From: CAYFSC01 sp964345695
Lineage (GTDB): Bacteria; Bacteroidota; Rhodothermia; Rhodothermales; Salinibacteraceae
Assembly: GCA_964345695.1 (NCBI GenBank)
Contig: CAYFSC010000001.1
Span: forward strand, 1-52,452
Reading direction: 5' to 3'
Length of the DNA stretch: 52,452 nt
Shown: one piece after another, positions 25,194 through 33,990 of the stretch
How the letters are laid out: each line of letters opens with the position of its first letter
How positions within the stretch are numbered: position 1 is the first letter of the stretch
Position numbers and translations under genes: made by a program
The notes under the pieces: model-generated
Told to the model about the DNA's origin: nothing
The model's input: only the letters and a program-made list of their open reading frames with translations
The model's database searches: none

Positions 25194-26072
25194 TCATGGC
25201 GAGCGCGGCCCTATGTCCGCGTCGCTCTCGGGGGCGGCCTCGAACACTCGGAAGCCCGCGCGTTCCGCGGCGGCGCTGGCGGTCTGCATCTGCTCGGCGG
25301 TCGTAAACATCCCGTAGACAGCGGCTCCCGAGCCGGACAGGGAGACGTACGCCGCGTCGTGCTCTCGAAGCAGTGAGCGGGCGTCGGCCACCGGAGCGTA
25401 AGCGTCGGTGATCGGTTTCTCGAAATCATTCTGGAGCGCATGCCTCCATCGCTCCAAGCCGCCGGAGGCCACAACGTCGCACACGCTGAGGCGCCCGGCT
25501 GCTCGCGGCGTCACCCGCTGATAGGCCTCGGGCGTGGCGACGGACACCGGTGGCACGACGACCAGCATCGGATGCTCCAGCCGAAAGAGCGTGCCGTCGA
25601 CGGTGAGCGGCGTGAGCACGTCGCCGCGACCGGTCGCGCAAGCCGCCGGAGCATCCAGCAGGAAAAACGGCACGTCAGAGCCGATGCGTGTCGCCAGAGC
25701 GTGCACCTCGTCGGGCGAGACCGAAAGGTCCCAGAGTTCTGCGAGCGCCTGAAGCGTGGCGGCCGCGTCGCTGGAGCCTCCACCAAGCCCCGCCCCGATG
25801 GGCACCCGTTTGTCGAGATGTATCTGTGCGCCCTGGGTTACGTCGAACGCCGCCGCGAGGCGCTGCGCGGCCTGCATGCACAGATTGTCGGCACCTGTCG
25901 GGAGCGCCGGGTCGGAGCACGTGAGCGAGAGCATCTCGGCCCGGGCGACGGTGATCGTGTCGGCCCAGCCGATGCGATAAAAGACCGTCTCGATGTCGTG
26001 ATACCCGTCTGGCCGCTTCCGAAGGACGTGGAGACCGAGATTAATCTTGGCAGGGGCACGACGCTTGATCAT
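25194..26072 (-). CDS. ispE: 4-diphosphocytidyl-2-C-methyl-D-erythritol kinase
   Basis: GHMP-family kinase of the MEP isoprenoid pathway, 292 residues. ATG 26072 gives MIKRRAPAKINLGLHVLRKR with the conserved AKINLxLxV motif (Lys9). The ATP loop PIGAGLGGGSSDAAA is at 91-105 and the catalytic Asp133 in IGSDVPFFL. Near the C-terminus YVSLSGSGAAVYGMF is the third GHMP motif. A longer upstream frame runs through heptad repeats and is not coding. Heptads begin 11 bases upstream of the start codon. The product feeds IspF and then IspG, whose gene is 8 kb away. Confidence 0.95.
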   Translation of the reverse strand: MIKRRAPAKINLGLHVLRKRPDGYHDIETVFYRIGWADTITVARAEMLSLTCSDPALPTGADNLCMQAAQRLAAAFDVTQGAQIHLDKRVPIGAGLGGGSSDAAATLQALAELWDLSVSPDEVHALATRIGSDVPFFLLDAPAACATGRGDVLTPLTVDGTLFRLEHPMLVVVPPVSVATPEAYQRVTPRAAGRLSVCDVVASGGLERWRHALQNDFEKPITDAYAPVADARSLLREHDAAYVSLSGSGAAVYGMFTTAEQMQTASAAAERAGFRVFEAAPESDADIGPRSP

Positions 26073-26082
26073 CCGTTTCGAG

Positions 26083-26116
26083 GTTCTGGTTTCACGTTCA
26101 GAGTTCGGGGTTCCGA
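26083..26116 (-). repeat. Heptad array (GTTCNGA type) in the ispE leader
   Basis: On the plus strand GTTCAGA, GTTCGGG and GTTCCGA run without spacing from 26096 to 26116; a further GTTCTGG at 26083-26089 is one base out of phase. The array ends 11 bases before the ispE start codon. The same unit occurs on both sides of pyrB. Confidence 0.75.
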
Positions 26117-26275
26117 GATGCGTTCTGCGCATGAGCCGCTCCTCGAAGGGCTGTCGGCTCCCGCTGGAGTCCGGCAAACAGCATCTGACGGTCCAACCTT
26201 TCCAGGTCCGGGACGGGATCGGCCCGGCTGGACGCACCGCGCGCCGTCAACAGCGAATAGGGACTTGAAAACGGC

Positions 26276-26935
26276 ATGATGACTCCGGACCTCACGCCTC
26301 AGCTACTGATCCGTGCGTACGCCAGCGGCCTCTTTCCGATGGGCGACGACGCCACCGGAGCCATCCGCTGGTTCGCGCCGGATCCGCGGGCGCTGCTTCC
26401 CATCGAGGACGTTCACGTGCCGAGCACCTTAAACCGCCGCGTGCGGCGCCGTGAGTTTGCGGTGACGAGCAACCAAGCCTTCGAAACCGTCATTCGCCGC
26501 TGCGCCGACCGCACTCGCACCTGGATTACGCCGCCGATCATCGACGTCTACACGGATCTCCACGAGCGCGGGCGGGCCCACAGCGTCGAAAGCTGGGACG
26601 GCGACACGCTGGCCGGGGGCCTGTACGGCGTGGCTCTCGGGAGTGCGTTTTTTGGCGAGTCTATGTTTTTCGAGGTCAGCAACGCATCGAAGGTCGCACT
26701 CGTTCATCTGGTGCGGCAACTGCGCGCCAGTGGATATACGCTGCTCGACGTGCAGTATTCAAACGAGCACCTGGAGCAGTTCGGCGTCGTGGAGATCCCG
26801 CGCGCCGAGTACGAGCGTCGGCTGGAACGCGCCCTCGGCCATTCTCCCCCCTGGTGGCCCCTCACCGACGCCGAAGCCGCCGATCTGAACACGCCGGTGT
26901 CGGAGATGCAAACGGCCGACAGACCCGAGCGCTGA
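26276..26935 (+). CDS. aat: Leucyl/phenylalanyl-tRNA--protein transferase
   Basis: Adds Leu or Phe to proteins with N-terminal Arg or Lys, marking them for ClpS/ClpAP degradation (bacterial N-degron pathway). 219 residues from ATG 26276 (MMTPDLTPQLLIRAYASGLF). Family landmarks: FPMGDD, IRWFAPDPRALLPIED, TWITPPIIDVYTDLHERGRA, HSVESWDG, LAGGLYGVALGSAFFGESMF and DVQYSNEHLEQFGVVEIPR; the last carries the conserved (D/E)xQ and GxxxIPR features. A second ATG follows the first directly. Upstream lies the 203-base divergent spacer with ispE. Confidence 0.95.
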   Translation: MMTPDLTPQLLIRAYASGLFPMGDDATGAIRWFAPDPRALLPIEDVHVPSTLNRRVRRREFAVTSNQAFETVIRRCADRTRTWITPPIIDVYTDLHERGRAHSVESWDGDTLAGGLYGVALGSAFFGESMFFEVSNASKVALVHLVRQLRASGYTLLDVQYSNEHLEQFGVVEIPRAEYERRLERALGHSPPWWPLTDAEAADLNTPVSEMQTADRPER

Positions 26936-27080
26936 CTCGGTGGTGCGCTCGGTCGGCCGCCGCACGTCTGGACGCCTCGGACGTCCTGGAGAGACGGACG
27001 ACTGCTCCCGGTCTCCGGCAGCAATGGTTCTTGCCTTCCTCTTCTCTACCGGCTTCCTTTCTGTACGATGGTCGCGCGGT

Positions 27081-27180
27081 NNNNNNNNNNNNNNNNNNNN
27101 NNNNNNNNNNNNNNNNNNNNNNNNNNNNNNNNNNNNNNNNNNNNNNNNNNNNNNNNNNNNNNNNNNNNNNNNNNNNNNNN
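27081..27180. other. Assembly gap of 100 N
   Basis: Exactly 100 undetermined bases in an intergenic region with repeated words on both sides, which may explain why the assembly broke here. Confidence 0.99.
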
Positions 27181-27208
27181 ATTGCGCGCGGCAGTCGCGC
27201 GGTGGCGC

Positions 27209-27244
27209 CCTCGCTGCCGCGTGCATCCTCGCTGCCGCGTGCAT
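27209..27244 (+). repeat. 18-base tandem repeat, two copies
   Basis: CCTCGCTGCCGCGTGCAT occurs twice back to back (27209-27226 and 27227-27244), 64 bases before the glucokinase start codon. More copies may lie in the adjacent gap. Confidence 0.85.
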
Positions 27245-27308
27245 GCTGTGCAGGACGCCGGCCCTCCTCTTGTTCTCTTTCCCAGCCCAGTCAATCCCAG
27301 CCAATACC

Positions 27309-28289
27309 ATGTCTACCCCCATCATCGTTGGAGTCGATCTCGGTGCAACGAACATCGAGGCTGCCGCGGTACGCGGTGGAAAGGTGCTCGCGTCGAAGAA
27401 AAAGAAGACGCGCGCCGATGAGGGCATCGACGTCGTGTTCGACCGGATCGAGAAGACCGTGCAGAAGGTCTTCAAGAAGATGGATGCAGAGGCCGACGAT
27501 TTTGCTGCGCTGTGCATCGGTGCGCCGGGCGCGGTCGACGCCCAATCGGGCATCGTCCGGTCGGCACCCAACCTGGACTGGCACGACGTTCCGCTCGGGG
27601 AGGTACTGGAGGAGCGGCTCGACCTTCCCGTGATGGTCGACAACGATGTGAACATCGGCGTGATGGGCGAACACGTTTATGGAGCGGGCAAGGACGCCGA
27701 CGATATGGTCGGCATCTTCGTGGGAACCGGCATCGGCGGGGGCCTCGTCCTGAATGGCACCCCGCATCACGGAGGGCGGGGCGCCGCCGGAGAGATCGGT
27801 CACGTGGTGGTCAAGCCCCACGGTCGCCTGTGCGGATGCGGACGCGAAGGGTGCGTCGAGGCCTACGCCAGCAAGACGGCGATGGAAGCCATCATCCGCG
27901 AGGAGATGGAAAAGGGTCGCGAGACGGATGTCTTCGAGATCATGGAGGACAAGGGCAAACGGAAACTGACAAGCAGCGTCATCGAAGCGGCTCTCGACGC
28001 CGAAGACCCGCTCATGGAGGAGGCCATCCAGAACGCGCAGTACTACCTCGGCATTCTGACGGCCGATCTGGTGAACGTACTGGACCCACAGGTCGTCGTA
28101 TACGGCGGCGGCGTGGTCGAGCGGCTCGGGGAGTCGTTCCTAAAACCCATCCGGCGGACGGCTCGCGGGCATTACCTGCAACGGCGCGACGCGGAGCAGA
28201 TTCGCATCGTCCCGGCTGCCCTCGGCGATGATGCAGGCCCGGTGGGCGCCGCCGTCGTGGCAACGCGTCATCTGCAGATGTCCGCATGA
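27309..28289 (+). CDS. glk: Glucokinase, ROK family
   Basis: ATP-dependent glucose kinase, 326 residues, from ATG 27309 (MSTPIIVGVDLGATNIEAAA). Motifs: phosphate loop DLGATN; CIGAPGAVD; catalytic Asp113 in MVDNDVNIGVMGE; FVGTGIGGGLVLNG; and the ROK zinc site GRLCGCGREGCVEAYAS (Cys175, Cys177, Cys182). It lacks the N-terminal helix-turn-helix of ROK repressors, so it is an enzyme. The next gene's longest frame begins in the ATGA that ends this one, and 6-phosphofructokinase follows 1 kb on, a small sugar-catabolism neighbourhood. Confidence 0.93.
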   Translation: MSTPIIVGVDLGATNIEAAAVRGGKVLASKKKKTRADEGIDVVFDRIEKTVQKVFKKMDAEADDFAALCIGAPGAVDAQSGIVRSAPNLDWHDVPLGEVLEERLDLPVMVDNDVNIGVMGEHVYGAGKDADDMVGIFVGTGIGGGLVLNGTPHHGGRGAAGEIGHVVVKPHGRLCGCGREGCVEAYASKTAMEAIIREEMEKGRETDVFEIMEDKGKRKLTSSVIEAALDAEDPLMEEAIQNAQYYLGILTADLVNVLDPQVVVYGGGVVERLGESFLKPIRRTARGHYLQRRDAEQIRIVPAALGDDAGPVGAAVVATRHLQMSA

Positions 28290-28393
28290 GCACGTTTCTG
28301 CACGCCGCAGAGGGAGCACTCGGGATCCGCCTGCGTTTCATTTGTGGTTTACCGTTCCGCTCATTGGCCGCGCTCTTCATGCACTGCGCTCCC

Positions 28394-29320
28394 ATGCTTC
28401 GTGTCTTGACGCTTGCCGCCCTTTTCGCTCTCGCCCCGCTCTGGGGAGCGTGCCAGCCCTCTTCGAACGGCACGTCGGCGCCTGCTTCCTCAGCCCCGTC
28501 GGTGGCCCTGCCGGATTCGGTGCTCACGCCGCCCGATTCGACGGCGGATCGCTTTCGCCGTGCCATGACCGTTGCCGAGGAGCGGGGTCTTCGGAGCGAG
28601 CCGGTGGGGCGCATCATGCAGGTGCTCGGTCTCCAGTTCACCGGTGCACCGTACCTTGCGGGGACCCTCGACGAACCTGCGACGGAAACGCTGGTCCTTC
28701 GCTTCGACGGATTCGACTGCGTGACGTTTGTCGAATCCACTCTGGCGATGGCGCGCGGCGTGGCGCAGGGCGATGCTTCGTATGACGGCTTCGCTCGACG
28801 GATGGCGCAGCAGCGCTACCGCGACGGGCGGATGGACGGCTACTGCAGCCGAATGCACTACTTCACCGAGTGGCTGGCCGACAATGAGGACCGCGGCATC
28901 GTCCGCGACCTCTCCGACGATCTCGGCAGCCGCATCCTGCAGGACACGCTCGACTTCATGAGCACGCACCGCTCGGCGTACGACCGCTTCGCCACCAACG
29001 ACAGTCTGTTTGCCTGCGTGCAGAAGATGGAAACCCGACTCCAGACCGACAGCAGGCCGGTTCATTACGTTCCACAGGATTCCATCCGTGCCGTGTACGA
29101 CCGGCTCCGTGCCGGCGACATCCTGGCGTTCGTCACGTCGATCGATGGGCTCGACGTGGCTCACACCGGGCTGGTGTACAAAGGCGACGACGGATCGACC
29201 GGGGTTCTGCACGCCTCCCTGAGCGACGGCGTCGTGGTTTCCCCCGATCTTCAACGGTACGTTCAACAGATCGACGCTCAGATTGGTATTGTTGTTGCGC
29301 GCCCGCAGTCCGTGAAGTAG
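28394..29320 (+). CDS. DUF1460 family secreted protein (NlpC/P60-like amidase fold), likely lipoprotein
   Basis: 308 residues from ATG 28394 (MLRVLTLAALFALAPLWGAC). A hydrophobic signal ends in LWGAC, an imperfect lipobox. The family core is clear: VLGLQFTGAPYLAGTLDE, then LRFDGFDCVTFVESTLAMAR with the catalytic-type Cys, GYCSRMHYFTEWLADNEDRG and, late, LDVAHTGLVYKGDDG with the His. This Cys/His arrangement is that of DUF1460 N-acetylmuramoyl-L-alanine-amidase-like proteins of Bacteroidota. The frame is open back to an ATG overlapping the glk stop (28286), but that 36-residue extension looks non-coding. Likely role: trimming cell-wall peptides. Confidence 0.85.
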   Translation: MLRVLTLAALFALAPLWGACQPSSNGTSAPASSAPSVALPDSVLTPPDSTADRFRRAMTVAEERGLRSEPVGRIMQVLGLQFTGAPYLAGTLDEPATETLVLRFDGFDCVTFVESTLAMARGVAQGDASYDGFARRMAQQRYRDGRMDGYCSRMHYFTEWLADNEDRGIVRDLSDDLGSRILQDTLDFMSTHRSAYDRFATNDSLFACVQKMETRLQTDSRPVHYVPQDSIRAVYDRLRAGDILAFVTSIDGLDVAHTGLVYKGDDGSTGVLHASLSDGVVVSPDLQRYVQQIDAQIGIVVARPQSVK

Positions 29321-29363
29321 GGCTCTCCCACCGCCTTGGCTTTTTCATCCTCCGCCTTTCCCT

Positions 29364-30347
29364 ATGCAGGACTTGCAACGTCTCGGTGTGTACACGAGTG
29401 GCGGCGACGCGCCCGGCATGAACGCGTGCCTGCGCGCCATCGTCCGCGCAGCCCTTTCGAGCGACATCGGCATTATGGGCATTCGTCGCGGCTACGAAGG
29501 CATGATCGAGGGAGACTTCGTCGAGATGGATCGCCGCTCCGTATCCAACATCGTGCAGACCGGCGGTACGATCTTGAAAAGCGCTCGCTCGGAAGAGTTT
29601 ATGACCGAGGAGGGCCGCGCAGAAGCGGCGCAGAATCTGCAGAAATACCGGATCGATGCCCTCATCGCCATTGGCGGGGACGGCACCTTTCGCGGCGCCT
29701 CGAAGCTGCACCATGAGTACGGCTACCCCGTGATCGGGGCACCGGGAACGATCGACAACGACCTCTTCGGGACCGACACGACGATCGGCTACGACACGGC
29801 GCTCAACACGGCCATCGAAAACATCGACCGGGTGCGCGACACGGCCGACGCGCACAACCGCCTCTTTCTTGTCGAAGTGATGGGCCGCGATGCGGGCTTT
29901 ATCGCTCTGAACTGCGGTATCGGCGGAGGCGCAGAGCTGGTCCTCATCCCCGAGACCATCACGGAGATGGACATGATCAAGGAGCGCATCCACTCGCTCA
30001 TGTCTGCTCAGCGCCGGTCCACGATCGTCGTCGTCGCCGAGGGCGACGAACTCGGCGGCGCGCGCGGCATCGAGCAGGCGCTGCGCGACGATCCCCAGTT
30101 TTCGGACATTGACCTCCGCTCCACCATCCTCGGCCACACGCAGCGCGGCGGCTCCCCCACCGCCAGGGACCGCGTTCTTGCCAGTCGCCTTGGGGTCGCC
30201 GCCGTCGAAGCCCTTCTCGACGGACACACGAACGTGATGGTCGGCCTCGTCAACAACGAGACGAAGCTCACGCCCATGCGCAACGTGTACAGCCGCAAGA
30301 AGTCGATCGACTACGACCTTTTGAAGCTGACGCAGATCTTGAGCTGA
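29364..30347 (+). CDS. pfkA: 6-phosphofructokinase (ATP-dependent type)
   Basis: Phosphorylates fructose 6-phosphate in glycolysis; 327 residues from ATG 29364 (MQDLQRLGVYTSGGDAPGMN). The motifs GGDG (104-107) and PGTIDND (catalytic Asp131) carry Gly where PPi-dependent enzymes have Asp and Lys, so ATP use is expected. MGRDAGFIAL, PETITEMDMI and LGHTQRGGSPTARDRVLASR (sugar-phosphate Arg residues) complete the family pattern. It starts 43 bases after the DUF1460 stop codon and continues the plus-strand run begun by glucokinase. Confidence 0.95.
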   Translation: MQDLQRLGVYTSGGDAPGMNACLRAIVRAALSSDIGIMGIRRGYEGMIEGDFVEMDRRSVSNIVQTGGTILKSARSEEFMTEEGRAEAAQNLQKYRIDALIAIGGDGTFRGASKLHHEYGYPVIGAPGTIDNDLFGTDTTIGYDTALNTAIENIDRVRDTADAHNRLFLVEVMGRDAGFIALNCGIGGGAELVLIPETITEMDMIKERIHSLMSAQRRSTIVVVAEGDELGGARGIEQALRDDPQFSDIDLRSTILGHTQRGGSPTARDRVLASRLGVAAVEALLDGHTNVMVGLVNNETKLTPMRNVYSRKKSIDYDLLKLTQILS

Positions 30348-30476
30348 TCCCGGTTGGTCTCGCGCCCCCCTGCTCTTTCGTAACGGGACTGCGACAATCC
30401 CGAGCCGGACGGATCTCTCTCCGGCCAGTGGATTCGCACCATCTCGAACCGACCGTCCAAAACCGATCTTCCCATC

Positions 30477-31211
30477 ATGTCCTCTCGTCCGGCCATCGGC
30501 GAAGCAGAAGGCAAGGCTGCCGACGTCGAGGCCATGTTCGACGCCATCGCCCCGCGCTACGATCTTCTGAACCGCGTCCTGAGTCTGGGCATCGACCGAC
30601 ACTGGCGGACGCGCGCCATCCAGTGCCTCGCCGACGACCAGCCGGCCCGCGTGCTCGACGTCGCTACGGGAACGGCGGACCTCGCCATCAAGGCCGAGCG
30701 CATGCTCCATCCCCGTACGGTCGTGGGGGTCGACCTGTCGGCCGAGATGCTCCGCTTCGGGCGCGAGAAGGTGGACCAGAAGGGTCTGTCGCCCCGCATC
30801 ACCCTTGTGCAGGGCGACGCGGCGGCCCTGCCGTTCGACAAGGATGCCTTCGACGCCGCCCTCGTGGCCTTCGGTGTGCGCAACTTCGAGGACCTTGTAG
30901 GCGGCCTCCGCGGCATCAGACACGTTCTTGAACCCGGGGGGCAGCTCGTCGTACTTGAGTTCAGCTATCCGCGGGCGTTTCCCATCAAGCAGCTGTACGG
31001 CTGGTATTCCACGCACGTGTTGCCTCGCATCGGCGGCGCGCTGAGCCCCGACGCCGGCGCTTACGAGTACCTGCCCGACTCGGTGGCCGCCTTCCCCGAC
31101 GGAGCCGATTTCCTGTCGCGCATGGAGGCGGCCGGCTTTACCGATCTGCGCTGGGAACCGCTGACGTTCGGGATCGCCTCGCTGTACTGCGGACGAGTCT
31201 CGCACCCGTAG
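30477..31211 (+). CDS. menG: Demethylmenaquinone methyltransferase (UbiE/MenG)
   Basis: SAM-dependent methyltransferase for the last step of menaquinone synthesis; 244 residues from ATG 30477. The N-terminal VEAMFDAIAPRYDLLNRVLS is the UbiE/COQ5 signature 1 region, RVLDVATGTADLAI is the SAM-binding motif I, and GVDLSAEMLRFGREK and AALVAFGVRNFEDL follow. C-terminal YEYLPDSVAAFPDGADF matches signature 2. Menaquinone rather than ubiquinone is inferred from the Bacteroidota placement. PrmA, another methyltransferase, begins 78 bases on. Confidence 0.93.
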   Translation: MSSRPAIGEAEGKAADVEAMFDAIAPRYDLLNRVLSLGIDRHWRTRAIQCLADDQPARVLDVATGTADLAIKAERMLHPRTVVGVDLSAEMLRFGREKVDQKGLSPRITLVQGDAAALPFDKDAFDAALVAFGVRNFEDLVGGLRGIRHVLEPGGQLVVLEFSYPRAFPIKQLYGWYSTHVLPRIGGALSPDAGAYEYLPDSVAAFPDGADFLSRMEAAGFTDLRWEPLTFGIASLYCGRVSHP

Positions 31212-31289
31212 CTTCGGGGGTCTGGCTTCTGAGTCCGCAGGATGATGCGCGTCGGTCCGCTCTGTCCCGTCATCTCGCGGCGACACGCC

Positions 31290-32123
31290 ATGGAAACCCT
31301 ACAGGTTATCCTCTCCGTACCCGCGTTCGACCAGGAGGCGTTGCTTGCCCTGGTCAGCGACTGGCCGCTGCACGGTGCGCTGCAGGAAAGCGATCGCGTC
31401 CTCCTCTACCTTCCGCCGCAAGCCTGGACCGACGCCCGGCACGACGCTCTCGCGCAGTGGCTCACCGCCAACGGATATGACGAGGTCCTGGAGATCCGCA
31501 CCGAGCCGGCACGCAACTGGAATCGCGTCTGGGAGGAGACCATCACGCCGGTCCGCGCGGGCCAATTTCTTCTCCTGCCGTCCTGGGCGGAGGTCCCCTC
31601 TGCGCACCGCGACGCGACGGTCCTCCGAATCGACCCGAAGATGAGCTTCGGAACCGGGCACCATGCCACAACGCGGTTGATGCTCCGCTTGCTTCCCGAG
31701 GCCGTTGCACCCGGCGACCGCGTGCTGGACGTCGGGACGGGCACAGGCGTTCTGGCCATCGCCGCCGCGCAACTCGGGGCTGCCGCCGCCCTCGGGGTCG
31801 ACGTGCGAGAGGCCGCCATCGAGAACGCCACCGAAAACTGCGCGCGCAATGAGGTTGCTCCTGCCGTGACGCTCCGTACCGGCTCCCTTGACGTCGTGCC
31901 CGAAACAAACTTCGACGCCATTCTCGCCAACATCACGCGCGAGGTGCTCCGCAATCTGCTTCCGGCTTTCCGAGAGAAGATGGCCCCGGGCGGCTCCCTG
32001 CTACTTTCGGGCGTCTTTGTCCGCGACCGGGACACGCTCCTTGCCACGGCCGCCGATCACGGGTTTTCACTGTACCAGGACGCGACCGAGGACGGCTGGT
32101 GGGCCGTCGTCCTCCAGACGTAG
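31290..32123 (+). CDS. prmA: Ribosomal protein L11 methyltransferase
   Basis: Trimethylates lysines of ribosomal protein L11 using SAM. 277 residues from ATG 31290 (METLQVILSVPAFDQEALLA). An N-terminal substrate-recognition domain (about 1-90) is followed by PKMSFGTGHHATTRLML, VLDVGTGTGVLAIAAAQLGA (motif I), GVDVREAAIENATENCARN and FDAILANITREVLRNLLP (NxxR in place of NPPY, normal for PrmA). An in-frame ATG pair at 31242 would add 16 residues without similarity to the family. Confidence 0.94.
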   Translation: METLQVILSVPAFDQEALLALVSDWPLHGALQESDRVLLYLPPQAWTDARHDALAQWLTANGYDEVLEIRTEPARNWNRVWEETITPVRAGQFLLLPSWAEVPSAHRDATVLRIDPKMSFGTGHHATTRLMLRLLPEAVAPGDRVLDVGTGTGVLAIAAAQLGAAAALGVDVREAAIENATENCARNEVAPAVTLRTGSLDVVPETNFDAILANITREVLRNLLPAFREKMAPGGSLLLSGVFVRDRDTLLATAADHGFSLYQDATEDGWWAVVLQT

Positions 32124-32469
32124 CCGGTCGCCCCGACCCCATTCCAGGCTGTCGACCGTTCTTGTGGGCGCGGTTTTCCGCTACGGTACGAAGGCGCGCC
32201 GGCAGAGCTGAGAGCCATGCTCGTGGTGCGTGTCTCTACCGGCGACGTGATTCCGGCCCGGAACCGCTTGACATTCACCACAGCATCTGTTTGGCGGACG
32301 GTCTGCAGCCTGCGACTTTGTGGATCTCGCTCCAAACGGTGCACGAAAACGGGCGGGTTGTGCGACTGGGCGACAGTGTGGACGCACGCAGGACCGTGAG
32401 CGAAACCGCACAGAACCGACGACCGTTACGAATGTCGACGCGCTTCCCAAACCCGAAGAGCCATTCCTG
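32124..32469. other. Gene-free stretch before the exopolyphosphatase gene
   Basis: 346 bases with no convincing frame or RNA gene. A TTGACA at 32269-32274 lacks any -10 box at normal spacing. I see nothing else in it. Confidence 0.55.
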
Positions 32470-33420
32470 ATGCGTCTTGCCACCATCGACATCGGAACCA
32501 ACACGTCGTCGCTGCTCGTCGCCAAGGCAGACGGCTCTTCCCTGTGTCGGCTGCACGTGAGTGAGCAGTTCGTGCGCCTCGGCGAGGGCGTTGACGCGAG
32601 CGGTCGCATTGGCCGGGAGGCGCAGGAGCGTTTGCTGGAGACGCTGCGCGACCAGGTCGGAATCGCACGCGCCCACGGGGCCGGGCCCATCGTCATCGGG
32701 GCCACCAGCGCAATGCGGGATGCAGAAAACCGGACGGCGGTGATGACACGCATCCGCGAGACGCTCGGTCTTTCCGTTGAGCTGCTCACTGGCGACGAGG
32801 AGGCCGTCTGGAGCTTCGCCGCGGCCCAGGCCGCCTTCGACGACCGAACCGGCGACTGCCTCGTGGTGGACATCGGCGGGGGATCGACCGAACTCATCAC
32901 CGGGCCCGCCGCGCCCACCACACCGCGCTATTTGCTGGCAGAAACCGACCGGACGAGTCTTGACGTCGGCTGCGTGCGACTGACCGAGCGCTGCTTTCCT
33001 CGGCTTCCGCCGCCGCGCGCCGCCGTTTCTGAGGCCACAAACATCATCGACGCAGCGCTGGATTCTGCCCAGTCTTTCGTGAATCCTGGCATGCCGCTGC
33101 TCGGAACAGCCGGGACGGCCACGGCCCTCGCCCTGGTGCACGCCGGTCCCGAGAGCACCCTCGCCACCCTGCCCGACGACGCGCTCGTCCTGTCCGCCGA
33201 AGCGGTCCGCAACTGGCGCGACCGCTTGCTCGCGCTCTCCGTCGACGACATCCTCGCTCTTCACCCCGAGGCCATGCCCGGCCGCGCCGACGTCTTTCCG
33301 GTCGGCATTCTTCTGCTCGACCGCATCATGCAGCGGTATCGCCTCGATCCCCTGCGGGTCAGCCCCTACGAGCTGCGCTATGGCCTCGCGCTCCGGCACT
33401 GCGCCATCCAGACCTCGTAG
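32470..33420 (+). CDS. ppx: Exopolyphosphatase / guanosine-pentaphosphatase family protein (Ppx/GppA)
   Basis: ASKHA-fold phosphatase acting on polyphosphate or pppGpp. 316 residues from ATG 32470 (MRLATIDIGTNTSSLLVAKA). Motifs: DIGTNTSSLLVA (phosphate-1), IGATSAMRDAENR, ELLTGDEEAVWSF (catalytic Glu region), CLVVDIGGGSTELIT (phosphate-2), GTAGTATALALV. It lacks the C-terminal HD domain of the long E. coli enzymes, so it is the short two-domain form. A 126-base spacer separates it from the ferritin-like gene. Confidence 0.92.
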   Translation: MRLATIDIGTNTSSLLVAKADGSSLCRLHVSEQFVRLGEGVDASGRIGREAQERLLETLRDQVGIARAHGAGPIVIGATSAMRDAENRTAVMTRIRETLGLSVELLTGDEEAVWSFAAAQAAFDDRTGDCLVVDIGGGSTELITGPAAPTTPRYLLAETDRTSLDVGCVRLTERCFPRLPPPRAAVSEATNIIDAALDSAQSFVNPGMPLLGTAGTATALALVHAGPESTLATLPDDALVLSAEAVRNWRDRLLALSVDDILALHPEAMPGRADVFPVGILLLDRIMQRYRLDPLRVSPYELRYGLALRHCAIQTS

Positions 33421-33484
33421 GCCCGTTCGTCGAGTCGAATCGCGTCGGGAGCGGAACTTCCGATCCTGCCTTCGATTTACCAAA

Positions 33485-33506
33485 CGTGAGTGATTGCTCA
33501 CTCACG
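33485..33506. promoter_or_regulatory. Palindromic operator candidate upstream of the ferritin-like gene
   Basis: CGTGAGTGA (33485-33493) and its exact reverse complement TCACTCACG (33498-33506) flank TTGC. A symmetric TGAGTGA-N4-TCACTCA site is typical for TetR-family repressors. It lies 41 bases before the ferritin-like start at 33547, and a TetR-family gene sits immediately downstream of that gene (34302). That this regulator binds here is inference. Confidence 0.6.
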
Positions 33507-33546
33507 ATACCCTCTCGTTCTTCGACACATCCGCCAGCGACTGACC

Positions 33547-33990
33547 ATGACCTCCGACTCCGACCGCCAAGCTCTCCTCGACGGGCTGAACACCGACCTT
33601 TCGCACGAATACCAGGCCATCTTGATGTATAACAGCTATGCCTCGATGGTCTACGGCATGCACCGGCCCACGCTCAAGCAGTTCTTTGAGGGCGAGCTTC
33701 CTGAAGAGCTCACCCACGCGCAACTCTTGGCCGACAAGATCACCGCGCTCGGCGGCACACCCACGACCGAGTCTGCCCCAATCGATCTTACCACCGAGCC
33801 CAAAGCCATGCTGGAACAGGTCCTGGAGGCCGAGGTCGAGGCCATTGAGCGCTATGTGGAACGCCGCCGGCAGGCCGAAGAGGCCGGAGAGTACGGGTTG
33901 GCCACGGAGCTCGACGACATCATTCGTGATGAGACGGAACACAAGGAGGAAACCGAGAAGCTTCTTCGCGACCTCCGCCAGAAGGCGTAG
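33547..33990 (+). CDS. Ferritin-like diiron protein (bacterioferritin/Dps-related)
   Basis: 147 residues from ATG 33547 (MTSDSDRQALLDGLNTDLSH). It is a four-helix bundle with diiron-type ligands: Glu in LSHEYQAILMY, ExxH in ELPEELTHAQLLAD, Glu in EAEVEAIERYVERR, and ExxH in IRDETEHKEETEKLL. This is the ferritin-like/bacterioferritin arrangement; oligomer type and heme binding are not evident. Likely role is iron storage or oxidative-stress protection. A 9-base-pair-arm palindrome precedes it, and a TetR regulator follows it. Confidence 0.85.
   Translation: MTSDSDRQALLDGLNTDLSHEYQAILMYNSYASMVYGMHRPTLKQFFEGELPEELTHAQLLADKITALGGTPTTESAPIDLTTEPKAMLEQVLEAEVEAIERYVERRRQAEEAGEYGLATELDDIIRDETEHKEETEKLLRDLRQKA

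Larger units (their letters stand above)
26936..27308. other. Gene-free stretch containing an assembly gap
   Basis: No gene is visible between aat and the glucokinase gene. It contains 100 N (27081-27180), the word GTCGCGCGGT on both sides of the gap (27071-27080 and 27194-27203), and an 18-base tandem repeat (27209-27244). Frames that run through the Ns are not credible. Confidence 0.7.

Noticed and set aside
26940..27308. Glucokinase extended upstream through the gap
   Set aside because: ROK proteins begin at the VGVDLGATN strand; the extension crosses Ns and a tandem repeat.
32269..32274. TTGACA as a promoter of ppx
   Set aside because: No acceptable -10 hexamer exists 15-19 bases downstream.
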